Shown: positions 1 through 7,134 of the stretch, piece after piece
Numbering within the stretch: position 1 is the first letter of the stretch
Layout of the letters: each line of letters opens with the position of its first letter
Assembly (NCBI RefSeq): GCF_018128285.1
Contig: NZ_CP072380.1
Coordinates: forward strand, 2,666,001 to 2,730,000
Length of the DNA: 64,000 nt
Origin: Atopobium sp. oral taxon 416
GTDB lineage: Bacteria > Actinomycetota > Coriobacteriia > Coriobacteriales > Atopobiaceae
Reading direction: 5' to 3'
Program-made: the position numbers and the translations under genes
The notes under the pieces: model-generated
Databases searched by the model: none
Told to the model about the DNA's origin: nothing
What the model saw: only the letters and a program-made list of their open reading frames with translations

Positions 1-200
1 GCGGCGGTGCCGAAGAGCCTCACCTTCCCTCCGTCTGCTCGGATGAGACCGAGAGCGGCCTTTATGACCGTCGTCTTCCCGGCGCCGTTGGCGCCCACGA
101 GCCCGACGACACTGCCTGCGAAAACGGAGAGCGACACGTCGCGTAACGCGAAGCCGTCGTAGCGTTTCGAGAGGTCGGTTATTGTCAAAAGTTCGTTCAT
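1..200 (-). CDS. ABC transporter ATP-binding protein, N-terminal part (gene runs off the window)
   Basis: The visible 66 residues begin MNELLTITDLSKRYDG and contain a clear Walker A (GANGAGKTT, about residues 41-49), which is diagnostic of an ABC ATPase. The ABC signature and Walker B lie beyond the window edge. The ATG ending at 200 is preceded by AGGAGG in the 17-nt gap after the upstream GntR gene, so the two are almost certainly co-transcribed. GntR/YtrA regulators typically sit directly before ABC-2 type exporters acting on antibiotics or membrane stress, so this is probably the ATPase of such an exporter. The substrate cannot be inferred. Confidence 0.85.
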   Translation of the reverse strand, partial: MNELLTITDLSKRYDGFALRDVSLSVFAGSVVGLVGANGAGKTTVIKAALGLIRADGGKVRLFGTA

Positions 201-217
201 GGTGCCTCCTGCCTGCT

Positions 218-586
218 TCATTCCGCCAGCGCGTCTATCATGTCGTGAAGCTCGGATGTCCCGATGCCCGCAGCCGAACCCTCCTCGATTGCCTGGGAGA
301 GCAGCTCCTCAATGTGACGGAGCCTCTCCTCCCGCAGGATCTCTAGGTTGCCGCCGGCGACAAAGGTTCCCTTGCCCTGTATCGTTTCGACGAGGCCCTG
401 GACCTCGAGGTCGGCGTAGGCCCTTTTCGTCGTTATGACGCTCACCCGCAGGTCGTTCGCGAGCGCACGGATCGAGGGCAGGCGTTCTCCTTCGGCCAAA
501 GCCCCGCTCGCGATGAGCCCCCGCAGCTGCGAGGCTATCTGGTCGTAGATCGGCTTGCCGCTCGCGTTCGAGATGATGATGTCCAT
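218..586 (-). CDS. GntR-family regulator, YtrA subfamily
   Basis: This 122-residue protein has an N-terminal winged HTH: PIYDQIASQLRGLIASG is the typical GntR helix 1, followed by LPSIRALANDLRVSVITTKRAY for the recognition helices. The remaining C-terminus of about 45 residues is too short for a FadR- or UTRA-type ligand domain, which is the hallmark of the YtrA subfamily. It immediately precedes the ABC ATPase gene (17-nt gap containing AGGAGG), so it probably autoregulates this operon from the upstream region near 640-715. The inducer is unknown; YtrA regulators commonly respond to cell-wall-active peptides. Confidence 0.88.
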   Translation of the reverse strand: MDIIISNASGKPIYDQIASQLRGLIASGALAEGERLPSIRALANDLRVSVITTKRAYADLEVQGLVETIQGKGTFVAGGNLEILREERLRHIEELLSQAIEEGSAAGIGTSELHDMIDALAE

Positions 587-635
587 GGGTCGTTCCTCGT
601 CATTTAGGCTCTCCGCACGCCGTCCCGTGAGAGTT

Positions 636-715
636 CTAGTGTAGTCCGCTCAGTCGCTGAATAATATATCGTATATACACACTATCTACAGTATACACAG
701 CGGTACACACTACGC
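636..715 (-). promoter_or_regulatory. Candidate promoter/operator region of the GntR-ABC operon
   Basis: This short AT-rich island in otherwise GC-rich DNA lies upstream of the GntR gene. It holds repeated TATACACA/TACACAC words and an imperfect dyad (GTATA...TATAC), as expected of a YtrA-type operator overlapping a promoter. The exact -10/-35 assignment is uncertain. Confidence 0.35.
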
Positions 716-861
716 AAGGGGCAATGGTCGAATCCGCATGGCGGCTATCAACTGCCGGGCAAGTACGCCATAGAGGTCGGGCGCTGGCGAGCAAGGGCGC
801 CTTGCGGTGGCCTAGCGCCTCAGGCCGCATTGCCTGTCGCCAACGGATCCCGAACATCGCT

Positions 862-933
862 CGACATCGTCCGAGGAACTGGGCCTCTTGGCATCAAAGA
901 GCATCCAGTGCGAAGAGATGCCGGACGAGAGGT
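862..933 (+). repeat. 72-nt structured repeat, copy 1
   Basis: This copy aligns without indels to 1679-1750 (17 differences in 72 by eye). Both have the fixed inner helix GGCATC/GATGCC, a small hairpin in front of it (here GAGG/CCTC), and a 3' end CGAGAGGT followed five bases later by ATG (939). The 5' flank GCTCG can pair with the end with one mismatch. The ATG at 939 opens only a 13-codon frame here, so this copy no longer precedes an intact gene. It may be an RNA leader or part of a mobile-element repeat. Confidence 0.5.
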
Positions 934-1092
934 AGCGCATGGCTCACGAAGCTGGCGCACGGAGAGCCATCGCCCCCTGACCAGCCGTCACCCCATGACG
1001 ACATGTCACCCCGAGAGACGCTCAACCCTGACGGCTCGTCTGGGGCGCCGGTGTCGGTTCGTCATCCGAAAGGAAATGGGAAAGCATAGCTC

Positions 1093-1401
1093 ATGAGAGA
1101 AAACGGCTTCCTCGCCCCTCGGGAGGCGCGTGAGAGGGGGCTCGAGTTCGAGGAGCCCGACCCCATCACATGCCGGTGGTGCGGCATACCGCTCACTCCC
1201 GCTCGGCGTCGAGCTGCCGGGGCGGGTGCACTGGCTGGCGAGCGAGCTGCTGATACTCGACGACCTGGACAAGGACGATGGCAGCGGCTGGGCGCGCGCG
1301 ACGATTCAGATTCAGAGCATCCTGACGTCCGGGGCTCCCGGGCGATTACGAGGGCTGCGCCCGCGCCGCCCAGCACGGGGCACAAGCTCGTCAACGAGTA
1401 A
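1093..1401 (+). pseudogene. Relic of a zinc-finger/DnaC-like helicase-loader gene
   Basis: From ATG 1093 the frame reads a plausible N-terminus ending in a zinc-binding TCRWCG motif (about residues 27-32). At about 1,200 the sensible reading moves to another frame, continuing LGVELPGRVHWLASE and then LLILDDLDK, a Walker-B-like block of DnaC-type AAA+ loaders. The Walker A region that should separate the two is missing. The frameshift plus internal loss make this a dead gene. The family call is from motif memory and is tentative. Together with the HTH genes downstream it suggests the leftover of a plasmid or integrative-element replication module. No convincing gene was found in the flanking 587-1,092 and 1,402-1,755, beyond the promoter-like region and the structured repeat. 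Confidence 0.4.
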
Positions 1402-1672
1402 CGCATCAGGCAGTCGGCACCGGAAGCGACGATGCCTGCTAGCGCGCCCAGCGCCTCGCGACCGCGGACGGCCCGGTCGCGCTCGGATATCAGCGCGATC
1501 CGGTGCCCCTCGAAACGCCGGCCGCCGTCGACCGCATTGAGACCCGAAGCGCACAGCGCCGCCAATCCCCGTCCGGCGCCGTCATCCCGGCCACGGGCCG
1601 GCGATGCCTTGCAGTGGCTTGGAGCGCCTTGGCGGCCCGCGCCGCGTTGCGCGCGCAAGCGAACCGGGATAC

Positions 1673-1750
1673 ACCTCTCGACATCGTCCAAGGAGACGGG
1701 CTCCTTGGCATCAAAGGGCACCCGAACGGATCGGATGCCAGACGAGAGGT
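1673..1750 (+). promoter_or_regulatory. 72-nt structured repeat, copy 2: leader with sequestered ribosome-binding site
   Basis: ACCTCTCG (1673-1680) is the exact complement of CGAGAGGT (1743-1750), which contains the Shine-Dalgarno-like GAGAGG five to six bases before ATG 1756. Inside this closing helix lie a six-base-pair hairpin (AAGGAG/CTCCTT) and a helix TGGCATC/GATGCCA, giving a three-way-junction shape. Folding would mask the ribosome-binding site of the HTH gene at 1756. This is seen in sequence; the regulatory role is inference. Confidence 0.5.
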
Positions 1751-1755
1751 GACAC

Positions 1756-2085
1756 ATGGAAGACGACATCTTCAGCATGGAGCGCGAGCCCGGGCACGAT
1801 GCCGCTGGGCTCGGCGGCGCCACGTCGGATAATGGGGCTGAGAACCGCGAGGGTGCCGAGGCGGGGAAACGGGGATTCGCTGCCACCCCGAGCTCAGACA
1901 TCCACGGCCAAGACGACGCGCTGCTCGACGTCCCGGAAGTCGCCGAGTACCTTCGCATCTCGCGATCGTCGGTCTACAAGCTCATCGAGAGGCAGCAGAT
2001 TCCCGCGATAAGGATCGGGAGGCTGCTGCGTGTCAGAAGGAAAGAGCTCGATGAGACGCTTCGCGCAATGGGCGACAACAGCTGA
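1756..2085 (+). CDS. Excisionase-like helix-turn-helix protein
   Basis: This 109-residue protein has a low-complexity, acidic N-terminal half followed by a MerR/excisionase-type HTH_17 domain at about residues 50-105 (LLDVPEVAEYLRISRSSVYKLIERQQIPAIRIG, then LLRVRRKELDETL). This domain is used by recombination directionality factors and by small regulators of integrative elements. The start at ATG 1756 sits directly behind the structured repeat whose 3' strand carries the ribosome-binding site. The gene is followed after 156 nt by a second HTH gene in the same direction. No integrase is adjacent; the nearest is at 13,247. Confidence 0.75.
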   Translation: MEDDIFSMEREPGHDAAGLGGATSDNGAENREGAEAGKRGFAATPSSDIHGQDDALLDVPEVAEYLRISRSSVYKLIERQQIPAIRIGRLLRVRRKELDETLRAMGDNS

Positions 2086-2241
2086 GCCGACCCTCGATGA
2101 TAATGCGCCTGCTCGCGCGGGGCACACGCCCCATCGGAAAGCCGATAGACCCTGATTCGCCGGCGTACCCGCTGAATCCCAGCCGCTTCGACCCCGCTCG
2201 CGGGCGCATGCGCTGCGGGCGATCGAAGGGGTGACCCGGCT

Positions 2242-2523
2242 ATGGCAGTAGACGAACAGGGCAAGCAGACCAGGCAGGCCAGGCCTCACGTTCCCCTCAA
2301 GGACTTCTATTCGGTCGAGGACGTCTCGGCGCTTCTGGGCATCGGGGAGAACCTCGTGAGGGCGCTCGCCAGCAGGAAAGAGGACCCCCTGCCGTTCAGG
2401 CGACTGCACGGAAAGGTCCGAGGGATGTTCATACCGCGCGCGGAGCTCGGTGCCTGGGTCATGAGGAACTCGTTCCTCGTGGCCGCCAAAGACGGGGAAC
2501 GGGGCAAGCATGGCGAGCCGTGA
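2242..2523 (+). CDS. Excisionase/MerR-like helix-turn-helix protein
   Basis: This 93-residue protein carries an HTH_17-like domain (FYSVEDVSALLGIGENLVRALASRK, about residues 23-48) followed by the wing-like segment ending in FIPRAELGAWVMRNSF. Such small proteins commonly sit beside initiator and helicase-loader genes of integrative elements. Its stop overlaps by 14 nt the start (2510) of a further gene fragment in the same direction, which indicates translational coupling in the original element. It is distinct in sequence from the HTH protein at 1756. Confidence 0.7.
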   Translation: MAVDEQGKQTRQARPHVPLKDFYSVEDVSALLGIGENLVRALASRKEDPLPFRRLHGKVRGMFIPRAELGAWVMRNSFLVAAKDGERGKHGEP

Positions 2524-2590
2524 GACGCCCGCCCCGGAACGCTTCCTCGTCGTCTACCGGTTCATGTGGGACGAGCTCGGGCTCGACGGC
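2510..2590 (+). pseudogene. Truncated initiator-like gene (N-terminus only)
   Basis: ATG 2510 opens MASRETPAPERFLVVYRF followed by MWDELGL, which resembles the N-terminus of winged-helix replication or regulatory proteins of mobile elements (YRFM..DLGL... start). After about 25 codons the + strand frame turns into the antisense of the GH3 gene, so the true gene is cut at about 2,585-2,595. The frame stays open by chance to 3,814 as a shadow. It overlaps the preceding HTH gene by 14 nt. Confidence 0.45.
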
Positions 2591-3712
2591 AGCGGTCTCG
2601 TAGTAGCGATAGCCGTAGTAGAGCCCCTCGGCGTACTCGACGAAGTACGCGTTACCCGTGGACTTCTGGGGATAGTAGCCCTCGATGTCGGTGTAGCGCT
2701 TGCCGCCGAAGTTCTTGAAGGTGGGGTCGGCGGTGAAATCGGCAGCCCAGATGTCGGTGGTCTTGCCGGAGGGGTTCACCGTGCCGGCGAGGACCTGACC
2801 AAGGCCAGCCGCACCCGTGGCACCGATGGAGCCAACCTCGAGGATGGCGTCGACCGCGTAGTCGCCGGAGACGAGCGGGCCAAGCTCCATGGTCGTAGAG
2901 AGATTGAGCACCGCGATGACCTTGGTGCACGCCGCCTTGGCAGCCGCGATGACGCTCTTCTCCTCGACGGTGAGCTCCAGCTCGTGCTGGCCGTCCTCGT
3001 AGTTGGCCGTCTCGCTGTTGGCGGTGAAGTTCTCGGAGACGCCGGACTCGACGTCTGCCTTCAGGTTGCGGGAGAGGTCGCCGCCCTCGCCGCCGCCACG
3101 GCCAATAAAGACCAGGCCAACGGTGCCCTTGATGGATGCCTGGGCGTCGGAGCTGTAGTCGGACCAGGGGATCTCGCCAATGTAGTAGGACGCCGTGGAC
3201 GGGTTGTCCATGGTGATGGCGGCCTTGGCGTAGTTGGAGTAGTTGTCGTTGATCCAGTTGTAGGCGGTGTCGTTGATGGTGAAGCCCGCCTGGCTGATGC
3301 CCTGGTAGAAGTTGATGCAGGAGCTTGCATCAACGGTACCGGAGCCGGCGCCGCCGTAGACAGGGTCTGCCGCATAGCGGCCGAGCATACTCACGGTCTC
3401 GGAGGTGGAGAGCGGCAGCGCGTTCTTGTCGTTCTTCAAGAGGACGATGCCCTCGGCCTCGATCTCGGTGACCAACTCGTTTGCGGCCTCGGTCGCCTGC
3501 TTGCGGCCACGGTAGTCCGAGGTGTAGTACTCCGCGTCCCAGTCCTCGGAGCCCTGGACCTTCTCGACCGTTGCGGGACGTCCGCCCACGTAGTGGTCGA
3601 GAAGCGAGCTGAACTTGTTCGCCGCGACGTTTGCGGCGGCAGTGACGCCCAGCAGGCCAACCGACGCGATGGTCGAGCCGATGAACTTCTTTCTCGTTGT
3701 GCTCTTAGCCAT
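2590..3712 (-). pseudogene. Glycoside hydrolase family 3 protein, truncated
   Basis: ATG at 3712 (behind AAGGGGAG) starts a hydrophobic export-like N-terminus (RKKFIGSTIASVGLLG). It is followed by the GH3 C-terminal alpha/beta-sandwich placed first, as in circularly permuted GH3 beta-glucosidases: EAEGIVLLKNDKNALPL (about residues 80-96), GRYAADPVYGGAGSG and the family motif GRGGGEGGD. The similarity ends after GLYYGYRYYET at about 2,595; the fibronectin-like part and the catalytic barrel are absent. The remaining frame into 2,459 is unrelated sequence. About 370 of an expected 700-900 residues remain, without the nucleophile domain, so it cannot be an active glycosidase. Confidence 0.8.
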
Positions 3713-3899
3713 TCCCACTCCCCTTACGTTCCCTCCGGCCCCGAGGGCCGCTTGTTCGACGATAAGGGTAGGCAGCAAGCAGGGGGAAGGCCAAAGAGGG
3801 TCGCATCCGGTTAGTTAGCCGTCGCAGATTGCAGGTGTCAACCAGCAGCGGCAACGGTCACCGGGGCCTCGGCCGAGGGCGATGCCGCTACGGGCAGCG

Positions 3900-5528
3900 C
3901 TACGACATCTGGAGCACCTCGTCGCACGCCGCCAGGAGCTCGGGGTCATGCGAGACGGTAATCACGATGCGCGAGCGCTTGAGATCGTCCAGAACGGCAA
4001 GCAACCTTTCCCTCGAACCCTCGTCCAAGGCGGACGTCGGCTCGTCCAGGAAGACCACGCCAGGATCTTTGAGAATCACCCGTGCGATGGCAACCTTCTG
4101 ACCCTCTCCTCCCGAGAGCTGCCGACCGCCTTCCCCAAGCTGCATGCCAAGGGCGTCAGGCACCTTGGCGATTGCGTCAAGCCCCACCTCGCGCATCACG
4201 TCGAGAAGCCGCTCGTCGCTCACCGGGCCATCGCACAGCAGAGTCAGGTTGTCCCTCAGCGTGCCGCGTATCATCACGGAATCCTGCTCGACATAGCCGA
4301 TCTCATGCGTTCGCAGATCGTACTGGTCGATGTCGTCGATTGGCGTCCCGTCAAGCGTCACTTCGCCCGTCCAGCATCCCCGAAGGTCTCCAGACAGCAG
4401 CGTCATGAGCGTGCTCTTCCCGCTGCCGTTTGGCCCCACGATGCCATAGAGCCTCCCTTTGGCAAACGTTGCGGAGACTCCGTCAAAGGTGATCCTGCCC
4501 GCCTCCAACTCGCAGGTCACATCGCGCATGCGCACGGTCTTGATGCCACGGACGCACGCCTCTCCGACGTCCTCGACCTTCCTCTCCCATAGCTCCGTGA
4601 GGCGGCCGAGGTTGACTTTCGCCTGCTGGTATTCCCGTCCCACCTTGAGAAAGTACTCCATGGACGTCACCAGCGTCGCAAAGTACCCGTACACCGTGGC
4701 AACGAAGCCCGCCTCTATGTGTCCCGAGGCAACCTCCACCGCCGCGACTATGAGGACGATGGCAAGCGAGAGGCTCCGCGTGACATCTGCAAACAGGGTC
4801 ATCCGCGCAGCGATGCAGTTGGTCTTGTACATGGCCGGACGGACGGCCGAGTAGGAGCGCCTCATCTCATCGGCGCTTCGCTCAAACAGGACGTTCCGGC
4901 GAATGAAGGGGATTTTCGCCAGCTGCCAGAGCGCGATGGCGGAGTAGCGCGCCATCTCCTCAACAAAGGCCTGCTGGGACTTGGCGAACTTCTCGCTAAA
5001 GATGCGATAGGAGAGGTTCGACGCCGCGGTTGACACAAGGCAGAGGATGCACACGAGCGGGCTCACCATGAACAGCGACACCGCCGCAATGGCAACAGCG
5101 ATGACATTTTCCCCGACGCCCGTGAGCGCCTGGAGGAAGAAGAGCGAGAGGCCGTTGGTGTCATCGTCGAGCCTCTTGCGCCAGTACGAGGGATCGAAGT
5201 CATTAAAGAACCTGTGCGGGAGGTGCTGAATGTGTCCGGTCGCACGCAGGTCAAGCTCGAACGACGAGTCCGCCTGAAGGTAGGTGTAGAGCAGCACTGC
5301 CTTGTACGAGCAGAGATTCGAGACACAACACAACGCCGCCAGGACGGCTCCCGCAAGCGCTATGCTGCGCACAACGTCACCGGACGCCAGCGTCATGTTG
5401 ATCATAAGCCCGGCAAGCAGGGGCGTGAGGTTTCCCAGCAACGCGGCAAAAAGGCTCAGGAGGAGATATCTCACGAACCCGCCATGATCATCGATGCTGG
5501 ACCAGCACGCGGCGATAAGCGCCCTCAT
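3900..5528 (-). CDS. ABC exporter (fused membrane and ATPase domains), peptide export
   Basis: This 542-residue half-transporter starts at ATG 5528, six bases after AGGAGG and overlapping the maturase stop as ATGA. About residues 1-300 form a six-helix exporter domain. The ATPase domain has Walker A GPNGSGKST, a Q-loop (VEQDSV), the signature LSGGEGQKVAIAR and Walker [13 protein letters not shown]. There is no N-terminal C39 peptidase, so any leader cleavage must be done elsewhere. Its position after a radical SAM/SPASM protein and a short putative precursor points to export of a modified peptide, or self-protection from it. The substrate is inferred from context only. Confidence 0.85.
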   Translation of the reverse strand: MRALIAACWSSIDDHGGFVRYLLLSLFAALLGNLTPLLAGLMINMTLASGDVVRSIALAGAVLAALCCVSNLCSYKAVLLYTYLQADSSFELDLRATGHIQHLPHRFFNDFDPSYWRKRLDDDTNGLSLFFLQALTGVGENVIAVAIAAVSLFMVSPLVCILCLVSTAASNLSYRIFSEKFAKSQQAFVEEMARYSAIALWQLAKIPFIRRNVLFERSADEMRRSYSAVRPAMYKTNCIAARMTLFADVTRSLSLAIVLIVAAVEVASGHIEAGFVATVYGYFATLVTSMEYFLKVGREYQQAKVNLGRLTELWERKVEDVGEACVRGIKTVRMRDVTCELEAGRITFDGVSATFAKGRLYGIVGPNGSGKSTLMTLLSGDLRGCWTGEVTLDGTPIDDIDQYDLRTHEIGYVEQDSVMIRGTLRDNLTLLCDGPVSDERLLDVMREVGLDAIAKVPDALGMQLGEGGRQLSGGEGQKVAIARVILKDPGVVFLDEPTSALDEGSRERLLAVLDDLKRSRIVITVSHDPELLAACDEVLQMS

Positions 5529-6405
5529 GGGCACCCTCCTGCGGACGTCTCCCGCGAATGTGCGCTCTGAAGAGCCAGGAGGTCAATCTTGTCATCAAGG
5601 TTGTATTTGATTGGGCCGCACATGTCTTTTCGACCTTCCAGTGCCTCGCGGGGACATCCTCCCCAGCAGAGCGGAAAGTAGACACAGTGGTGACATTTTC
5701 CTTCCTGGCCAGGGACGTACCTCAACCAGCGTGAACTGTTCAAAGATGAGAACCGCGGCGCATCAACAGTGCCATAACTCTTATCTGAACAGCCCATCTC
5801 GTCCCAACACTTACACAGACTTCCCTCTGGGTCTATCACCGCAGAGCCGAGAGCTATCGCCGAGCAAATCCCTGGTTCCGACCCCCTGAAAAGCCCAACA
5901 TCAAACCCAAGCTCAATCGCGCTCCAGTAAAACAGGGATTCAACAGTAGAAAAAGCCTTCGCATCTAGGTAACGTGTACTACTATGGCCGTCGTCACCTA
6001 GTGCATCATCAACCATGGCTAGATATATGCCCACCTTCCCTGCGAGGGCCATCCTGTCGATATCTATCAGCAACCCATCAAGATCTGCAGAATTATCTGC
6101 ATCCACATTCACGCGAATCGTTATTCCAATGTCATCGACAGCAGACTTGATATTATGCAGAATTCTCTCGTAGGTAGGCTCTCCATTGCTTGGTATTCTT
6201 CTCAGGTCATGCGGTCGCTCCGCGCCGTCAATGGTAACTTGGGCCTCCCGAACGCCACAATCGCACAACACCTTGACAGCTCTTTCTGTCAGATGATAGC
6301 CATTGGTAACTATGGATGCCTCGTACTTACATTCAGGTGGAAGAGCCCCTCTGATCAGTTCTGTCAATTGGGCGATACGGTCGAGACAGAGTAATGGCTC
6401 ACCCC
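5525..6405 (-). pseudogene. Radical SAM/SPASM peptide maturase, downstream part after a frameshift
   Basis: This frame continues the maturase after a one-base loss at the C-tract 6402-6405: GEPLLCLDRIAQLTELIRG follows VNWYG of the upstream frame. It contains the rest of the radical SAM barrel (VTNGYHLTERAVKVL, QVTIDGAERPHDLRR) and a Cys-rich SPASM domain: CSAIALG...CKCWDEMGC, GKCHHCVYFPLCWGGCPREA and MCGPIKYN, which would bind auxiliary Fe-S clusters. It ends ATGA-coupled to the exporter. On its own this part lacks the SAM-cluster cysteines. Confidence 0.8.
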
Positions 6406-6834
6406 ATACCAGTTCACCATCAGGACTTTGGCCTTCCCAAACTCTTCCGACACGAAGCGTGCCGCAGCAGCCGCACGCTCTCCGGACATCGTAAGAGCAG
6501 CCAGCCCGGCCTCGTAGCAATATGGGCAAGCGAAGTTGCATCCCGTCGTTGGCGCAATAGTAACCTGTGCCCTAGATTCGTTGTATCTAAGGCACAGGTT
6601 CTTGACGAGAAGCGCCTCAAATTCGTCGATATCATCATCGACTATAAATCCATTAGTGAATAGAGCGCCGGTGAAGTCATCCAAAGGATCAATGCGGCCC
6701 GTCTCCAATTCTCTATACTTAGCCGCAAACTCAGAGTCCAGCCGAAGCAGCCCTTTGTTGTTCGTATTGAAGAGGAGCACTCCATCTTTCTGTTCCCGAA
6801 CATAATTATACTGAGATAACTTCATATCGGCCAA
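6364..6834 (-). CDS. Radical SAM/SPASM peptide maturase, N-terminal part (frameshifted)
   Basis: ATG 6834 begins a 156-codon frame. About residues 1-85 resemble the peptide-recognition front end of RiPP maturases, followed by TIAPTTGCNFACPYCYE with the CxxxCxxC SAM [4Fe-4S] motif (about residue 100). The family motif expected next, WYGGEP, reads WYGVSH because one G of a run is missing (4 instead of 5, positions 6402-6405). Restoring one base fuses it to the downstream frame as a protein of about 436 residues, the normal size for SPASM maturases. It may be a real mutation, a phase-variable tract or a sequencing error. Confidence 0.8.
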   Translation of the reverse strand: MADMKLSQYNYVREQKDGVLLFNTNNKGLLRLDSEFAAKYRELETGRIDPLDDFTGALFTNGFIVDDDIDEFEALLVKNLCLRYNESRAQVTIAPTTGCNFACPYCYEAGLAALTMSGERAAAAARFVSEEFGKAKVLMVNWYGVSHYSVSTVSPN

Positions 6835-6851
6835 TCACTCTGGTCCGCAAT

Positions 6852-6892
6852 CAAAGGGGCGCAAAAAACACCCGTCAGTCCAGCCCCCTTTT
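6852..6892 (-). promoter_or_regulatory. Stem-loop between precursor and maturase genes
   Basis: On the minus strand AAAGGGGGC pairs with GCGCCCCTTT around a loop containing TTTTTT. The 5' arm lies inside the last codons of the putative precursor. Such partial terminators are common between RiPP precursors and their enzymes and keep precursor mRNA in excess. The function is inferred. Confidence 0.45.
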
Positions 6893-6961
6893 GCACGGAG
6901 ACATCACATGGCACCTACCCAAAACATCCTCATCTTCAACTGGCTTAATGATCCATTCCAT
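6875..6961 (-). CDS. Putative RiPP precursor peptide, 28 residues
   Basis: This small gene has a strong start: AAGGAGG eight bases before ATG 6961. The peptide begins MEWIIKPVEDEDVLG, an amphipathic acidic leader-like stretch, and ends in a short basic tail with Cys17 and Cys23 separated by five residues (CHVMSPC) before KRGLD. It lies 40 nt upstream of the radical SAM/SPASM maturase in the same direction, with a stem-loop in between, the standard position for a precursor. A thioether or other Cys-centred modification is plausible but not shown. I do not recognise a named precursor family. Chance occurrence is possible for so short a frame, but the ribosome-binding site and location argue for it. 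Confidence 0.6.
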   Translation of the reverse strand: MEWIIKPVEDEDVLGRCHVMSPCKRGLD

Positions 6962-7078
6962 ACTCGAGCGCCTCCTTAGCTGATTGACGATCTAAATTTC
7001 TATCTATATGTTTAATGATACCACATACGGTTGAAAATAGATCGTCTTTTGTTGAGATTTGACGCCGGCTAGCTGTTG
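6945..7078 (-). pseudogene. C-terminal scrap of a gene cut by the IS481-type element
   Basis: The minus frame ending at 6945 reads TVCGIIKHIDRNLDRQSAKE and then ALEYGMDH with AT-rich codon use like the RiPP genes. It overlaps the putative precursor start by 17 nt, as coupled genes do. No start codon lies between it and the IS end at about 7,079, beyond which the frame becomes antisense transposase. It may be the tail of another peptide or immunity gene of the operon, displaced by the insertion. Confidence 0.35.
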
Positions 7079-7134
7079 TGTGCCAACAGGTTGTTGACAC
7101 ATGACGTGACAAAAGGGGAGGACTCCTCCAAGCT

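Noticed and set aside
1062-1958. A 298-codon minus-strand frame over the relic region
   Set aside because: It runs antisense through the HTH gene and the structured repeat, with no start signal and low-complexity composition.
2510-3814. A 434-codon plus-strand open frame
   Set aside because: Beyond the first 25 codons it is the antisense of the GH3 gene, with a repetitive Val/Gly/Ala composition typical of a shadow frame.
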